64,000 nucleotides of DNA. Origin: Streptomyces virginiae (GTDB lineage: Bacteria; Actinomycetota; Actinomycetes; Streptomycetales; Streptomycetaceae). The notes beneath the pieces are model-generated. The model did no database searches. It was not told the origin of the DNA and worked only from the letters and a program-made list of their open reading frames with translations. Position numbers and translations under genes: made by a program. Below, in pieces: positions 25,660 to 34,962 of this stretch; the first letter of the stretch is position 1, and each line of letters opens with the position of its first letter. The stretch covers positions 248,001 to 312,000 of the forward strand of contig NZ_JOAK01000016.1 in assembly GCF_000720455.1 (NCBI RefSeq), read 5' to 3'.

Positions 25660-27065
25660 GCACCACCCCCACCCCACCGCCCGAGTGCCCCGCCCACGCG
25701 GCGGCGACCGCGGGCGGCCTGCACCGCCTGCACGGAGCGGAAGCCCAGGCGGACCCCCTCGCCCTGTACGAGAAGCTGCGCGCCGAGCACGGCCCGGTGG
25801 CCCCGGTCCTGGTGAGCGGGGACCTCCCGGCGTGGCTGGTCCTCGGCCACCGGGAGAACCTGGACGTCGCCCGCACGTCGTCGCGCTTCGCCCGCGACCC
25901 CCGGGGCTGGCGCGACCTGAGAGAGGGCCGGGTGCCGGCCGACACCCCGCTCGGCCCCATGGTCTCCTGGGTGCCGGTGTGCAACTTCACCGACGGCCCC
26001 GTCCACGAGCGGCTGCGCGCGGCCGTGGTGGAGTCCCTGGAGCGCTTCGACAAGCGCGGCATCCGCCGCTACGTGACGCGCTTCGCCAACCAGCTCGTCG
26101 ACCAGATCGCGGCCGAGGGGTACGCCGACCTGGTGTCCGCCTTCTCCGACCAGCTCCCCATGCTGGTCATGACGCAGCTCATCGGGGCCCCCGACGAACA
26201 CGGGCCGCTGCTGGTCAACGCGGCGCGCGACATGCTCCAGGGGACGGAGACGGCCCTCCAGAGCGACCGCTACGTCACCACCACGCTGGAGAACCTGGTC
26301 GTGGAGCGCAAGGCCAAGCCGGCCCGCGACCTCGCCTCCTGGCTGATCGAGCACCCGGCGGACCTCACCGACACCGAAGTGCTCATGCACCTGCGCGTCG
26401 TGCTGATCGCGGCCTACGAAACCACCGCCAACCTGATCGCCAACACGCTGCGCACCGTGCTGACCGACCCGCGGTTCAGGGCGAGCCTCTCCGGAGGCCA
26501 CATGACCCTGCCGGACGCCCTGGAGCAGGTCCTCTGGGACGACCCGCCGATCAACACGATCATCGGGCGCTGGGCCACCGGCGACACCGTGCTCGGCGGC
26601 CAGCAGGTGAAGGCCGGGGACATGATCCTGCTCGGCCTGGCCGCGGGCAACGCCGATCCGCAGATCCGGCCCGATCCGGCCGCGTCCGTCCACGGCAACC
26701 GCTCCCACCTGGCCTTCAGCAGCGGCCCCCACGAGTGCCCGGGCCAGGACATCGGGCGCGCCATCGCGGACACCGGAATCGAGGTCCTGCTGGACCGGCT
26801 GCCCGACCTCCAGCTGGCGGTCGACGCGAGCGAACTCCAGTGGCGGGGCACCCTGATGTCACGTCACCTGCTGTCCCTGCCGGTACGGTTCGCCCCGCGC
26901 ACGGTGGCGTCCCCGGCCCCGCAGCTCCCGGTGGAGCAGCCGGCCGGGCACCCCGTTCACCCGGTGATCCCGCCGCAGCCGACGGCGCCTCCCGAGGTCG
27001 CCGTCACCGGTGGCCGACGGCGCCGGGGTGTCAGCTGGTGGCGCCGACTGCTCGGCCGCGGCTGA
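25656..27065 (+). CDS. cvnE: CYP157-like cytochrome P450 of the conservon (CvnE)
   Basis: A 469-residue P450 with heme Cys361 in FSSGPHECPGQDIGR. The I-helix reads AAYETTANL rather than AGxET. The K-helix, normally ExxR, reads EQVLW (residues 290-294), so the otherwise near-invariant Arg is Leu; loss of ExxR with an EQxLW sequence is the published hallmark of the CYP157 family of streptomycete conservons. A Pro-rich basic tail (GGRRRRGVSWWRRLLGRG) is unusual and may contact membrane or partner proteins. The substrate is unknown. Confidence 0.9.
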   Translation: MSTTPTPPPECPAHAAATAGGLHRLHGAEAQADPLALYEKLRAEHGPVAPVLVSGDLPAWLVLGHRENLDVARTSSRFARDPRGWRDLREGRVPADTPLGPMVSWVPVCNFTDGPVHERLRAAVVESLERFDKRGIRRYVTRFANQLVDQIAAEGYADLVSAFSDQLPMLVMTQLIGAPDEHGPLLVNAARDMLQGTETALQSDRYVTTTLENLVVERKAKPARDLASWLIEHPADLTDTEVLMHLRVVLIAAYETTANLIANTLRTVLTDPRFRASLSGGHMTLPDALEQVLWDDPPINTIIGRWATGDTVLGGQQVKAGDMILLGLAAGNADPQIRPDPAASVHGNRSHLAFSSGPHECPGQDIGRAIADTGIEVLLDRLPDLQLAVDASELQWRGTLMSRHLLSLPVRFAPRTVASPAPQLPVEQPAGHPVHPVIPPQPTAPPEVAVTGGRRRRGVSWWRRLLGRG

Positions 27066-27081
27066 GGCCGCCGCGCGTACC

Positions 27082-27112
27082 GAGGGCCCCGGCCGCAGCG
27101 GCCGGGGCCCTC
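27082..27112. terminator. Bidirectional hairpin terminator
   Basis: GAGGGCCCCGGCC (27082-27094) and GGCCGGGGCCCTC (27100-27112) form a perfect 13-bp stem with loop GCAGC. It separates the convergent conservon and terpene-synthase transcripts. Confidence 0.85.
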
Positions 27113-27122
27113 CGTTCCTCGC

Positions 27123-28220
27123 TCAGGCGTGCAGGTGCCGCCACCAGGCCGCCAGGGCCGGCAGGTCCGGCGGCTCGGTCCCGGTGCAGCTGGGGCCGTC
27201 GGCGTACCGGATCGAGAACGCGGCGTCCACGAGCGGCAGTTCGTAGCGGTTGCGCGGGCTGGCGTACCGGGGTGCGCGGGTCTGCCACGCGATGGAGCCG
27301 GCGACGTAGTGTCCCAACGCCGCCAGGTGACGGCGCAGTTCGCGGTCCGCGTCGTGCTCCAGACGGGCCCGCAGCCCGAGGAAGAGGACCATCACCCGGT
27401 CACGCAACGCCACCGCGTGCGGTACCGCCTCGGCCGGCGGGCACCCCTTCTGGTGGGCGAGGACGTTGACGAGGTTCACCTCGCGCGGTTCCAGGTGGTC
27501 GTCCTTGTCGTAGGAGAACAGGTCGTTGTCCGCGCTGACGACGAAACCGGCAGCGTCCGTCAGGGCCGTCAGGGCGGGGGAGCACAGGACGTCCGCCGGC
27601 AGCCGGTCCCGGCGGGCGGCGTCCGACCAGGTCAGTGAGAACCGCGTGCCGTTCGCGAGCGGCCCCATGGCGACGAAGTCGTTCAGCCCCGGCATCGATC
27701 CCTCCTCCGCCCGGGCGGCGCGCCAGGCCGCCCCGAGCAGCCAGTCCCGTGTCCCCTCGACGAATCTGCGCAGCTCGTAGGGGCTGAGCAGGGCGTGGGT
27801 GCGGCCGACCAGGTCCAGCAGGGCGCGGGTCACGGGTCCGTCGGGCAGCAGGGCCGCCCCGGGGTCCTCGATGGTGCGCAGCAGCCGTACCCCGTGTTCG
27901 ACGACGGCCGCCGTCCCCACCTCCTCGGAACCGGAATCCTGCCAGTCGTCGACGGCGTTGGCCCAGTAGTTCCACTCGGTGAACAGCAGGACGGTTTCCG
28001 TGTCCCCGTCCGGGACGATGCGGCAGGAGAAGTCGGCGCTGTGGGTGGCGAGCCCCCATGCGCGCTCGACCGGATCCGGGTACAGGCCGAAGGCGTCGAG
28101 CCACTCGACCGCCCGGGCCTCCACCTCCTTCGCGTCGGGATGGACGAGGTCGCGCGGCAGGGGGCAGTAGAAGGGCGGCAGGCCCGTACCGAGGCGCGAG
28201 GGCCGCGGCGGCGCGGTCAT
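27123..28220 (-). CDS. Class I terpene synthase
   Basis: A 365-residue terpene cyclase. Metal motifs are DDWQD in [14 protein letters not shown] (DDxxD) and NDLFSYDKD (NSE/DTE triad NDxxSxxKD), with an RY pair near SPRNRYELP. It lacks the long Pro-rich N-terminus of 2-methylisoborneol synthase. It overlaps the upstream methyltransferase by 4 bp (ATGA), so the two act together, and a methylated isoprenyl diphosphate is a plausible substrate. The product cannot be predicted. Confidence 0.88.
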   Translation of the reverse strand: MTAPPRPSRLGTGLPPFYCPLPRDLVHPDAKEVEARAVEWLDAFGLYPDPVERAWGLATHSADFSCRIVPDGDTETVLLFTEWNYWANAVDDWQDSGSEEVGTAAVVEHGVRLLRTIEDPGAALLPDGPVTRALLDLVGRTHALLSPYELRRFVEGTRDWLLGAAWRAARAEEGSMPGLNDFVAMGPLANGTRFSLTWSDAARRDRLPADVLCSPALTALTDAAGFVVSADNDLFSYDKDDHLEPREVNLVNVLAHQKGCPPAEAVPHAVALRDRVMVLFLGLRARLEHDADRELRRHLAALGHYVAGSIAWQTRAPRYASPRNRYELPLVDAAFSIRYADGPSCTGTEPPDLPALAAWWRHLHA

Positions 28221-29134
28221 CGGCCACCGCCGATCCGGAAGCGCAGCAGCCGCGTCTCCACGGCGTGGTCACGCCACAGCCGGAAGAACTTGCTGTGCGC
28301 GATCGTCGACTGTTCGAGGCGCTCGGAGGTCCAGGCTCCGGGCCGGCCGCCGGAGCCCGCTCTCAGCCGGTCTAGTTCGGCGGTGTTCCACGCCATGGAC
28401 TGCACCCAGAACTCCGCCACCGAGTCCGTCACGTCCTCGTCCTGCACCAGCTCGAAGCCGGCCGCCTCGGCCGCGGCCAGGTATTCGGCGCGCCGGCCCA
28501 GTCGCGTCCTGTAGTAGCCGTCCATGAACTCCCGCCACTCGGACGCGCCCGCGAAGTGCTCCTGGATCCCGAACCAGCCACCGGGTACGAGGGCCTTGGC
28601 GACGACCTCGAACAGCCGTCTCCGGTCGGTGTATCCGCTGCTCTCGTTGGCGTAGACGGCGTCGTACGCGCGGACCTCGTCCAGGTCGTGGACGTCCGCC
28701 AGTACGGGCTGCACGCGCTCCGCGACCCCGGTGTGACGGGCGAAGTGCCGCACGATCGGCAGGTGTTCCGGTGCGACCGTGAGGCTGGTGACCGACGCCC
28801 CGTGTTCCTGAGCCCAGTAGAGCGAGGTGCCGCCCAGGCCGCAGCCGATGTCGAGCAGCCGCCGGGGAGGTGCCTCGTACGCGCCCCAGGAGCGGGCCGC
28901 GTGGTCGACTATCCGCTCCTGCGCGTGGAACAGGCTCTGCTTCAGCGTGCTCTGCGCGACGGTGGTGTCCGGTGGGCCGTCCGGATAGAGCCCCACGTGG
29001 AAGTGGACGCGTGGACCCGGACCGTACTTGTGCAGGATCTCCTGCGTCTTGCGGCTGTAGTAGAGCCGCACCGCGTCGTCCGCGGCCGAGTCGCGGCCGC
29101 CGCCTAAAGGCCATACGAAGGGTATAACGCGCAT
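28217..29134 (-). CDS. SAM methyltransferase, probable isoprenyl-diphosphate C-methyltransferase
   Basis: A 305-residue class I methyltransferase: [20 protein letters not shown] is the SAM-binding loop, VYANESSGY follows, and [17 protein letters not shown] near the N-terminus resembles methyltransferases that act on prenyl diphosphates. It is not close to the GPP methyltransferase of 2-methylisoborneol, which starts with a YWN...RPVNLRLG segment. Coupling by ATGA to the terpene synthase implies methylation before cyclisation. The ATG at 29134 has AAAGGGCGG upstream; earlier frames carry no domain. Confidence 0.75.
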   Translation of the reverse strand: MRVIPFVWPLGGGRDSAADDAVRLYYSRKTQEILHKYGPGPRVHFHVGLYPDGPPDTTVAQSTLKQSLFHAQERIVDHAARSWGAYEAPPRRLLDIGCGLGGTSLYWAQEHGASVTSLTVAPEHLPIVRHFARHTGVAERVQPVLADVHDLDEVRAYDAVYANESSGYTDRRRLFEVVAKALVPGGWFGIQEHFAGASEWREFMDGYYRTRLGRRAEYLAAAEAAGFELVQDEDVTDSVAEFWVQSMAWNTAELDRLRAGSGGRPGAWTSERLEQSTIAHSKFFRLWRDHAVETRLLRFRIGGGR

Positions 29135-29281
29135 GGGTGTCCGCCCTTTCGTGGGGTAGGGCCGTCCCCCGGGACACGCCGGTGCCGCTCGCGTAGCGTC
29201 CCGAAGGGCACACTGTTGAAGCACGGACCATCGTGGCACTTCGGAGGCACCACGTCAGCCCGCTGGGGCAGCACGGTACCG

Positions 29282-30070
29282 TCAAGATCCTTGTTTCGTG
29301 GGCCGGTTGACGGTGACGGCGGCCTCGCCCCTGACGTGGGACGGCACCAGCCGGACGAACGCCCGGGCATCGGCCACGGCCGCTCCGCCCGGGTCGTTGT
29401 TGAAGTACGCGAAGACGTCCGCGCCCGACGGCCAGGTGTCCGCGATCCGGGCCGCCCAGGTGTGCAGGGCGGTCCGGCCGTAGCGGGGAGCCGGCCGGGC
29501 GCGGCCTTCGTGGAACCGTACGTACCCCCAGTCCGCGGTGCGCCACAGCGGTGTCACGGGCCGCGATCCGCGGTCGGCCCAGCACAGGGCCGCGCCGCGG
29601 TCGGTCAGGACCGAGCGCACGGCCTCCGTCCACCAGGACTCGTGCCGGGGTTCGACGGCCACGCGCGTACCGGCCGGGAAGCAGGCCAGGCACGCGTCGA
29701 GCGCGGCCGGGTCGGCCCGCAGGGTGGGCGGCAGCTGGAGCAGGACCGGTCCGAGCCGGTCGCCGAGGGACGCGGCGTGCGCCATGAGCCGCTGAACCGG
29801 CTCGGCGGGCTCGCGCAGACGTTTGACGTGCGTCAGGAAGCGGCTGGCTTTGACGGCCATGACGAAACCGGGCGGCGTGCGGGCGCGCCACTGCGCGAAG
29901 GTCTCGGGTGACGGCAGCCGGTAGAACCGGTAGAAGGCGGCGTTGCTCTCCACGGTGCGGAAATGACCGGTGTACTCCTCCAGCCACAGGCGCTGCGGCC
30001 GGTCCGGCGGATAGAGGACGCCCGACCAGTCGCGGTACTGCCACCCGGAGGTGCCGACGTACACGCTCAC
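29282..30070 (-). CDS. DUF72 family protein
   Basis: A 262-residue TIM-barrel-like DUF72 protein: VYVGTSGWQYRDWSGVLYP at the start, FRTVESNAAFYRF, FVMAVKASRFLTH, AVEPRHESWW, and ADVFAYFNNDPGG near the end. The biochemical role of the family is not established. GTG at 30070 is chosen because GGAGGGC lies just upstream and the family begins with this strand; the frame continues upstream through a 9-bp tandem repeat. Confidence 0.88.
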   Translation of the reverse strand: MSVYVGTSGWQYRDWSGVLYPPDRPQRLWLEEYTGHFRTVESNAAFYRFYRLPSPETFAQWRARTPPGFVMAVKASRFLTHVKRLREPAEPVQRLMAHAASLGDRLGPVLLQLPPTLRADPAALDACLACFPAGTRVAVEPRHESWWTEAVRSVLTDRGAALCWADRGSRPVTPLWRTADWGYVRFHEGRARPAPRYGRTALHTWAARIADTWPSGADVFAYFNNDPGGAAVADARAFVRLVPSHVRGEAAVTVNRPTKQGS

Positions 30071-30173
30071 GCCCTCCGCCTGCCCGCGGCGCGGTCCGGC
30101 ACACCTCGGCCACCGGTTTGGGGAGGAGAGCGCCGGGCAGAAGCGTGCTGCCGTCCCGCGGTTGCGACTGCGG

Positions 30174-30209
30174 GACGGACCAGACGGACCAGACGGACCA
30201 GACGGACCG
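30174..30209. repeat. 9-bp tandem repeat
   Basis: Three copies of GACGGACCA and a fourth ending in G (GACGGACCG), head to tail, in the gap between the DUF72 and beta-lactamase genes. Because the period is a multiple of three, slippage would keep any overlapping frame open. Confidence 0.85.
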
Positions 30210-30268
30210 GAACGACCGCCACCGTGCTGGAGTGATCGCACGGAGACGGCCGCGAGCGGGCGCGACGG

Positions 30269-31171
30269 TCAGGTGAGCGCCGCCGCCAGTACTTCGGCCG
30301 CCCGGGCGACCAGGGCGTTCTCGCGCGGTGCGGCCGCATCCGGCTTGGTGGTCAGTACGGCCAGCTCCACGGGCGGCCGCCCGGGAGGCCAGGCGATACC
30401 CACGTTGTTGTTGGTCCCGTACGATCCGGCGCCCGTCTTGTCCCCGATCACCCAGTCACGGGGCAGCCCGGCGCGGAACCGGTCGTCGCTCGTCGTGTTG
30501 GACACCAGCCACCGCGTCAGGAGTTCCCGGTGCCGAGGGACGAGCGCGTCGCCGAGCACGAGCCGCCCGTACGTGCGTGCGATGGCCCGGGGGCTGGTGG
30601 TGTCGGTCACCCGCGACGGCTCGGCCGAGTTCAGCTCGGGCTCCCACCGGTCGAGCCGTGTCGTTCGGTCACCGACGGAACGGCAGAAACGGGTGATCGC
30701 CGTGGGCCCGCCCAGCTCGCGCAGCAGCAGGTTCGCGGCGCAGTTGTCGCTCTGGGCGATGGCGGCCGAGCACAGCTCGGCCACCGTCAGCCCGCCCGCG
30801 ATGTTCTCCGGGCGCTCGGTCACCGAGCCGCCGCCCGCAGCGGTGACGTCACCCTGCGTGTAGTGGATCCGGCGGGCGAGGAACTCGCCGTCGCGGTCCA
30901 GGTCCCGCATCACGGCCGCCGCGGCCGGCGCCTTGAACACCGAGCACATGGGGAACAGTTCGTCGGCGCGGTACAGCACCGTCCGGCCCGTCCCGGTGTC
31001 GCGCGCGTAGGCCCCCACCCGCGCGCCGTACTCACGCTCCAGCGCGCGCAGCCGCCGGACGGCCTCGCCGCCCCCGCCGGGCGCCGCCGCACGGGCCGCG
31101 CCCGCCGGCAGTGCCGCGCCCAGCGCCACTCCCGCTCCCAGAGTCAGTACGGCACGACGGGTCTGCTCCAC
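30269..31171 (-). CDS. bla: Class A serine beta-lactamase
   Basis: A 300-residue exported enzyme. All class A elements are present: SVFK (Ser77, Lys80), SDN at 142-144, EPELN with the general-base Glu178, and KTG at 246-248. The signal begins TRRAVLTLG, a twin-arginine type. GTG at 31171 follows GGAGAGG. It probably hydrolyses penicillins; the spectrum cannot be stated. It is transcribed alone on the minus strand. Confidence 0.93.
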   Translation of the reverse strand: MEQTRRAVLTLGAGVALGAALPAGAARAAAPGGGGEAVRRLRALEREYGARVGAYARDTGTGRTVLYRADELFPMCSVFKAPAAAAVMRDLDRDGEFLARRIHYTQGDVTAAGGGSVTERPENIAGGLTVAELCSAAIAQSDNCAANLLLRELGGPTAITRFCRSVGDRTTRLDRWEPELNSAEPSRVTDTTSPRAIARTYGRLVLGDALVPRHRELLTRWLVSNTTSDDRFRAGLPRDWVIGDKTGAGSYGTNNNVGIAWPPGRPPVELAVLTTKPDAAAPRENALVARAAEVLAAALT

Positions 31172-31262
31172 GTCGCCTCTCCTCTCCCTTTGACGGTCAC
31201 GTGATGACAAAGACGCCAAACATGATCAATCCGGTTGCGTCCGGCGGGAGCAGCGGGCGCGA

Positions 31263-32510
31263 TCAGTGGCCCGGGGCGGGAGTGGGCCCCTGTTCGCGTA
31301 CCCCCCAGGGCGAGCCGTACGCCGTCAGCAGGTCGAGGAACGGCACCGGCGGCAGGGCCTCGGGGCCCAGGACGCCGGCCCCGGACCACGCGCCGGTCGC
31401 GAGGAGTTCGAGCGCCACCACCGGGTTTACGGCGGTCTGCCAGACGACGGCCTGGGAGCCGTACTCGCGCATCGACCACTGGTTGTCGACCACGTGGTAG
31501 AGGTACACCTCGCGCGGCCGGCCGTCCCTGGTGCCCTTGACCCAGGTGCCGGCGCAGGTCTTCCCCGTCATCCGGTCCCCGAGCGTCGCCGGGTCGGGCA
31601 GAGCGGCGGCGACCACGTCACGCGGCGAGACCCGGACCTCGGCGCCGTCCTCGCCGCGGACCGTGACCCGGGCGGTGGAGTCCAGGCCCAGGGCGTGCAG
31701 GGCCTTGAGCTTGCCGATGAAGTCGTCGCCGAGGCCGTACTTGAACGTCACCCGGCGGGCTCCGACCCAGCGCGGCACCAGGAGGACCTCCTCGTGCTCG
31801 ACGTTGACGCACTCGACCGGCCCGATGCCCTCGGGGAAGTCGAAGACCTCCGGCTCGCTGAACGGCTCGGTGGTGAACCAGCCGCGCTCGCTCTCGTAGA
31901 CCACCGGAGGGTTCAGGCACTCCTCGATCGTCGTCCAGATGTTGAAGGACGGGGCGAAGTCGTAGCCCTCGACGGTCAGGTTCGCGCCGTCGCGGATGCC
32001 GATCTCCTCGATGTCGTCGAAGAGTTCGTCGGCCGCGTAGCGGGCGAAGACGTCCGACAGGCCGGGCTCGACGCCCATCCCGACCAGTGCGAGGCGGCCC
32101 GACTTCTCCCATTCCGGGGCGCGCTCGAACTGCTCGTCGCCGAGCTTCACCCCGCACTCGGCGTGCGGGCGGTCCGGGTGCGGGCGGGAGAGGGACATGG
32201 CCATGTCGACGTAGTGGCTGCCCGCCGCCAGCGCGGCGTTGAACAGGGGCATCACGAAGCGCGGGTCGGTGGCGTTCATGAGTACGTCGCACTCGTGCTC
32301 GGTGAGCAGCCCGGTCACCGCCGCCTCGTCGGAGGCGTCGACGCGGCAGGCGCCGAACCGCTGCTCGTCGGCGCCGAGGGCCGCGACCGCGGCCTGCGCG
32401 CGGGCCAGGTCGTAGTCGGCGACGACGAAGTGGTCGAAGAAGTCACGACGGGCGGCGATCTTGGTGATCGCGCTCCCGACACCGCCGGCACCCACAAGCA
32501 GAACACGCAT
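31263..32510 (-). CDS. Saccharopine dehydrogenase family oxidoreductase
   Basis: A 415-residue NAD(P)-dependent enzyme: VLLVGAGGVGSAITKIAARR is the Rossmann motif, NATDPRFVMPLFNAALAAGSH and YVDMAMSL are family signatures, and the C-terminal domain (EVYLYHVVDNQWSMREYGSQAVVWQTA) is typical of saccharopine/carboxynorspermidine dehydrogenase-like proteins. ATG at 32510 follows GAAAGGA. Its promoter contains one copy of a 21-bp element that recurs before the APC permease, so both are probably regulated by the TetR between them and work on the same amine or amino acid. Confidence 0.87.
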   Translation of the reverse strand: MRVLLVGAGGVGSAITKIAARRDFFDHFVVADYDLARAQAAVAALGADEQRFGACRVDASDEAAVTGLLTEHECDVLMNATDPRFVMPLFNAALAAGSHYVDMAMSLSRPHPDRPHAECGVKLGDEQFERAPEWEKSGRLALVGMGVEPGLSDVFARYAADELFDDIEEIGIRDGANLTVEGYDFAPSFNIWTTIEECLNPPVVYESERGWFTTEPFSEPEVFDFPEGIGPVECVNVEHEEVLLVPRWVGARRVTFKYGLGDDFIGKLKALHALGLDSTARVTVRGEDGAEVRVSPRDVVAAALPDPATLGDRMTGKTCAGTWVKGTRDGRPREVYLYHVVDNQWSMREYGSQAVVWQTAVNPVVALELLATGAWSGAGVLGPEALPPVPFLDLLTAYGSPWGVREQGPTPAPGH

Positions 32511-32576
32511 GTCTTGGTCCTTTCTCGGCGAGGCGTGCGCCTCAGGGGGCTGATGGAACCGGGCGCCCCGAGTTAA

Positions 32577-32597
32577 GGTCAATGGTGTTGGCATAAG
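32577..32597 (-). promoter_or_regulatory. 21-bp control element, copy 1
   Basis: Read toward the dehydrogenase (minus strand) it is CTTATGCCAACACCATTGAC followed by C, identical to copy 2 at 33340-33360. TTGACC at its end can serve as a -35 hexamer. It is 67 bp before the dehydrogenase start and 26 bp before tetR. Confidence 0.75.
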
Positions 32598-32622
32598 ACC
32601 GGGACGTGATGGAGGCGGGCCG

Positions 32623-33330
32623 ATGGCGAAGGACGTGGTGCCGGAGGAGGCCCGCAGGCGGCGGCGGCCGACCCGCCGGGGGACGGTGCTCTCCGAGAAG
32701 CTGATCGTCGAGACGGCGCTGCGGATGGTGCGCGAGCACGGCAGCGCGGGCCTGTCCGCCCGGCGGCTCGGCGCCGCCCTCGGCGCGGACCCCAGCACCC
32801 TCTACCGGTACTTCGAGGGCATGGACGGCCTCACCCTCGCCATCGGCGAGGAGCTGATCGGCCGGGCGCTCGCCGGCTGGACCCCGACCGGCCGGTGGCG
32901 CGACGACCTGCGCGCCCTCGGGCTGCGCATCCACGGCGCCTACCTCGCCCACCCGCAGGCCGCCCTGCTGACCGCGAGCCGGGTGACCGGCCGGCCGCGC
33001 GAGATCGCGGCCGACGAGGCGATCCTGGGCATCCTTCGCGGGGCGGGCTTCGGCGACGAGGACGCGGTGCGGATCTACCACGCCTACATCGACCAGAGCC
33101 TGGCCTTCGCGGCGCTCGACGCGGGCCCGCTCGCGCTGACGGCCGAGGCCCGCGAGTCGGACGAGGAGCGGTGGGAGTCGACGTACGCCCGCCTGCCGGC
33201 CGACACCTACCCGAACATCGCGGCCACCGCCGGGCTGCTGGCCGCCCGCATGCCGCACAGCGCCTACCCGGTGGCCCTGGAGATGCTGCTGGAGACGGCG
33301 GAGCGGCAGCTGGCGGACTCCGGAGCCTGA
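32623..33330 (+). CDS. TetR-family regulator of the dehydrogenase/APC locus
   Basis: A 235-residue regulator with a basic N-terminus and a TetR helix-turn-helix (LSARRLGAALGADPSTLYRY). The C-terminal domain resembles TetR_C groups found beside metabolic genes. It is flanked on both sides by the same 21-bp sequence, once in the divergent dehydrogenase promoter and once in front of the APC permease, which are its likely operators. The inducer is probably the compound these two proteins handle. Confidence 0.88.
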   Translation: MAKDVVPEEARRRRRPTRRGTVLSEKLIVETALRMVREHGSAGLSARRLGAALGADPSTLYRYFEGMDGLTLAIGEELIGRALAGWTPTGRWRDDLRALGLRIHGAYLAHPQAALLTASRVTGRPREIAADEAILGILRGAGFGDEDAVRIYHAYIDQSLAFAALDAGPLALTAEARESDEERWESTYARLPADTYPNIAATAGLLAARMPHSAYPVALEMLLETAERQLADSGA

Positions 33331-33339
33331 GCCGGCAGG

Positions 33340-33360
33340 CTTATGCCAACACCATTGACC
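33340..33360 (+). promoter_or_regulatory. 21-bp control element, copy 2
   Basis: CTTATGCCAACACCATTGAC followed by C, reading toward the APC permease 66 bp downstream. It is the exact reverse complement (hence same orientation relative to transcription) of copy 1. It ends in TTGACC, a possible -35 element. Confidence 0.75.
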
Positions 33361-33426
33361 CTCTGGGCGGCGCACCGGTTTCCTCATCGCATTCACGCCC
33401 CGTTCACACAGCACCAGTGAGGGACC

Positions 33427-34953
33427 ATGGTCGAAGACACCCCGCGGACGCCGGCCGCCACGCTCAGACCGAACGCGATCGGGTTCGCCGACGCCCTCGC
33501 CATCGGGCTCAACGCCACCTCGCCGGCGTACTCCCTGGCCGCGGTGATCGGGCCGATCGTCGCGCTGGTCGGCGTACACGCTCCCGGAGTGATGCTCGCG
33601 TCCTTCGTGCCGATGGTCCTCATCGCATCCGCCTTCCACTACCTGAACCGGGCCGATCCCGACTGCGGCACGACCTTCTCGTGGGTGACGCGTGCGCTGG
33701 GGCCCACGGCCGGCTGGCTCGGGGGCTGGGCGATCACCATGACCGGCGTCCTGGTCGTCGGCTCGCTCGCCGACGTGGCCGTGAACTTCGGGCTGCTGGC
33801 CGGCGGCCTGGACGCCCTCGCGGGCGACACCCTGGTCCGGCAGGCGCTGACCGTGCTGGTGATCGTGGTGATGGCGGCCCTGTGCGTACGGGACACGCAG
33901 GCGGCGGCCCGGCTGCAGAACGTCCTCGTCCTGCTGCAGACCCTCTGCCTGTTCGTGTTCGCGGCGGTGGCCCTGTACCGGGTGTACGCCGGCACCGCCT
34001 CCCTCGGCGCCGTACGGCCGGCCGCCGGCTGGCTCGACCCCTTCGGGGCCGGCGGAACGGCGCTGACCGGCGGACTCCTCCTCGGCGTCTTCGTGTACTG
34101 GGGCTGGGAGTCGGCCGTGAACCTCACCGAGGAGACGAAGGACCCCTCCTCGGCACCCGGCCGGGCCGGCATCTGGTCGACCGTCGTCCTCCTGGCCACC
34201 TACGTCTGCGTGGCCTTCGCGGTCGTCGCCTACGCCGGAACCGGCTTCCTCGCGGCGCACGCCGACGACGAGGAGGCCGTCTTCGCCTCCTTGGCCCACG
34301 AGGCCCTCGGCGGCTGGGACTGGATCGTCCTCGTCGCCGTCGCCACCTCCGCGCTCGCCTCGACCCAGACGACGATCATCCCGGCCTCCCGCACCGCCCT
34401 GTCCATGGCGCGCCGGCACGCCCTGCCGGGCCGCTTCGGCCTGATCCACCCCCGGTACCGCACGCCCGCCGTCAGCACCTGGTGGGTCGCCGGAACGGCC
34501 ACCGTCTGGTACCTGCTCATCCACCGGATCAGCGAAAACGCCCTCGCGGACTCCCTGACGGCGCTGTCCCTGCTGATCGCCTTCTACTACGCCCTCACCG
34601 GCATCGCCTGCGCGGTCTACCACCGGCGTCGGCTGACCTCGGGAGTACGGGAGTTCCTGCTGATCGGGGCCGGCCCCCTCGTCGGCGCGGGCATGCTGGT
34701 GTGGCTGCTCGCCGAGGCGGTGGCCGACATGGCGGACCCGGCCAACTCCTCCGGCGGGGCCGCCTGGTTCGGCCTCGGGCCGCCGCTGGTCATCGCCCTC
34801 GGCCTGAGCCTGGTCGGAGTGCTGCTGATGCTCGCCCGCCGAGCGGCGTCCGCCACGTTCTGGGCCGAACGCCCCACCACCTGCCCGCCGCCCGCCCCGG
34901 CCCCGCACGAGACCCGGCCCCGCGAACCGGTCGCCGCGGCGCCCCGGGACTGA
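33427..34953 (+). CDS. APC-family amino acid/polyamine permease
   Basis: A 508-residue transporter with about 12 membrane segments. The first contains GLNATSPAYSLAAVIGPI, the substrate-binding helix break of the APC superfamily; segment 6 contains GVFVYWGWESAVNLTEE. The tail (about 35 residues) is soluble and Pro-rich. Its promoter carries the 21-bp element shared with the dehydrogenase. Import of an amine or amino acid for the dehydrogenase is a reasonable inference. Confidence 0.87.
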   Translation: MVEDTPRTPAATLRPNAIGFADALAIGLNATSPAYSLAAVIGPIVALVGVHAPGVMLASFVPMVLIASAFHYLNRADPDCGTTFSWVTRALGPTAGWLGGWAITMTGVLVVGSLADVAVNFGLLAGGLDALAGDTLVRQALTVLVIVVMAALCVRDTQAAARLQNVLVLLQTLCLFVFAAVALYRVYAGTASLGAVRPAAGWLDPFGAGGTALTGGLLLGVFVYWGWESAVNLTEETKDPSSAPGRAGIWSTVVLLATYVCVAFAVVAYAGTGFLAAHADDEEAVFASLAHEALGGWDWIVLVAVATSALASTQTTIIPASRTALSMARRHALPGRFGLIHPRYRTPAVSTWWVAGTATVWYLLIHRISENALADSLTALSLLIAFYYALTGIACAVYHRRRLTSGVREFLLIGAGPLVGAGMLVWLLAEAVADMADPANSSGGAAWFGLGPPLVIALGLSLVGVLLMLARRAASATFWAERPTTCPPPAPAPHETRPREPVAAAPRD

Positions 34954-34962
34954 ACCGGTCGC

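Noticed and set aside
27123..29134. 2-Methylisoborneol synthase operon
   Set aside because: The synthase lacks the long Pro-rich N-terminus and the usual first motif variant, and the methyltransferase N-terminus differs from GPP methyltransferase.
30174..30209. CRISPR-like repeats
   Set aside because: The units are 9 bp, directly adjacent and without spacers; this is a simple tandem repeat.
30269..31171. Beta-lactamase as a resistance gene of the RiPP cluster
   Set aside because: It lies 11 kb from the cluster, is separately transcribed, and azole peptides are not beta-lactams.
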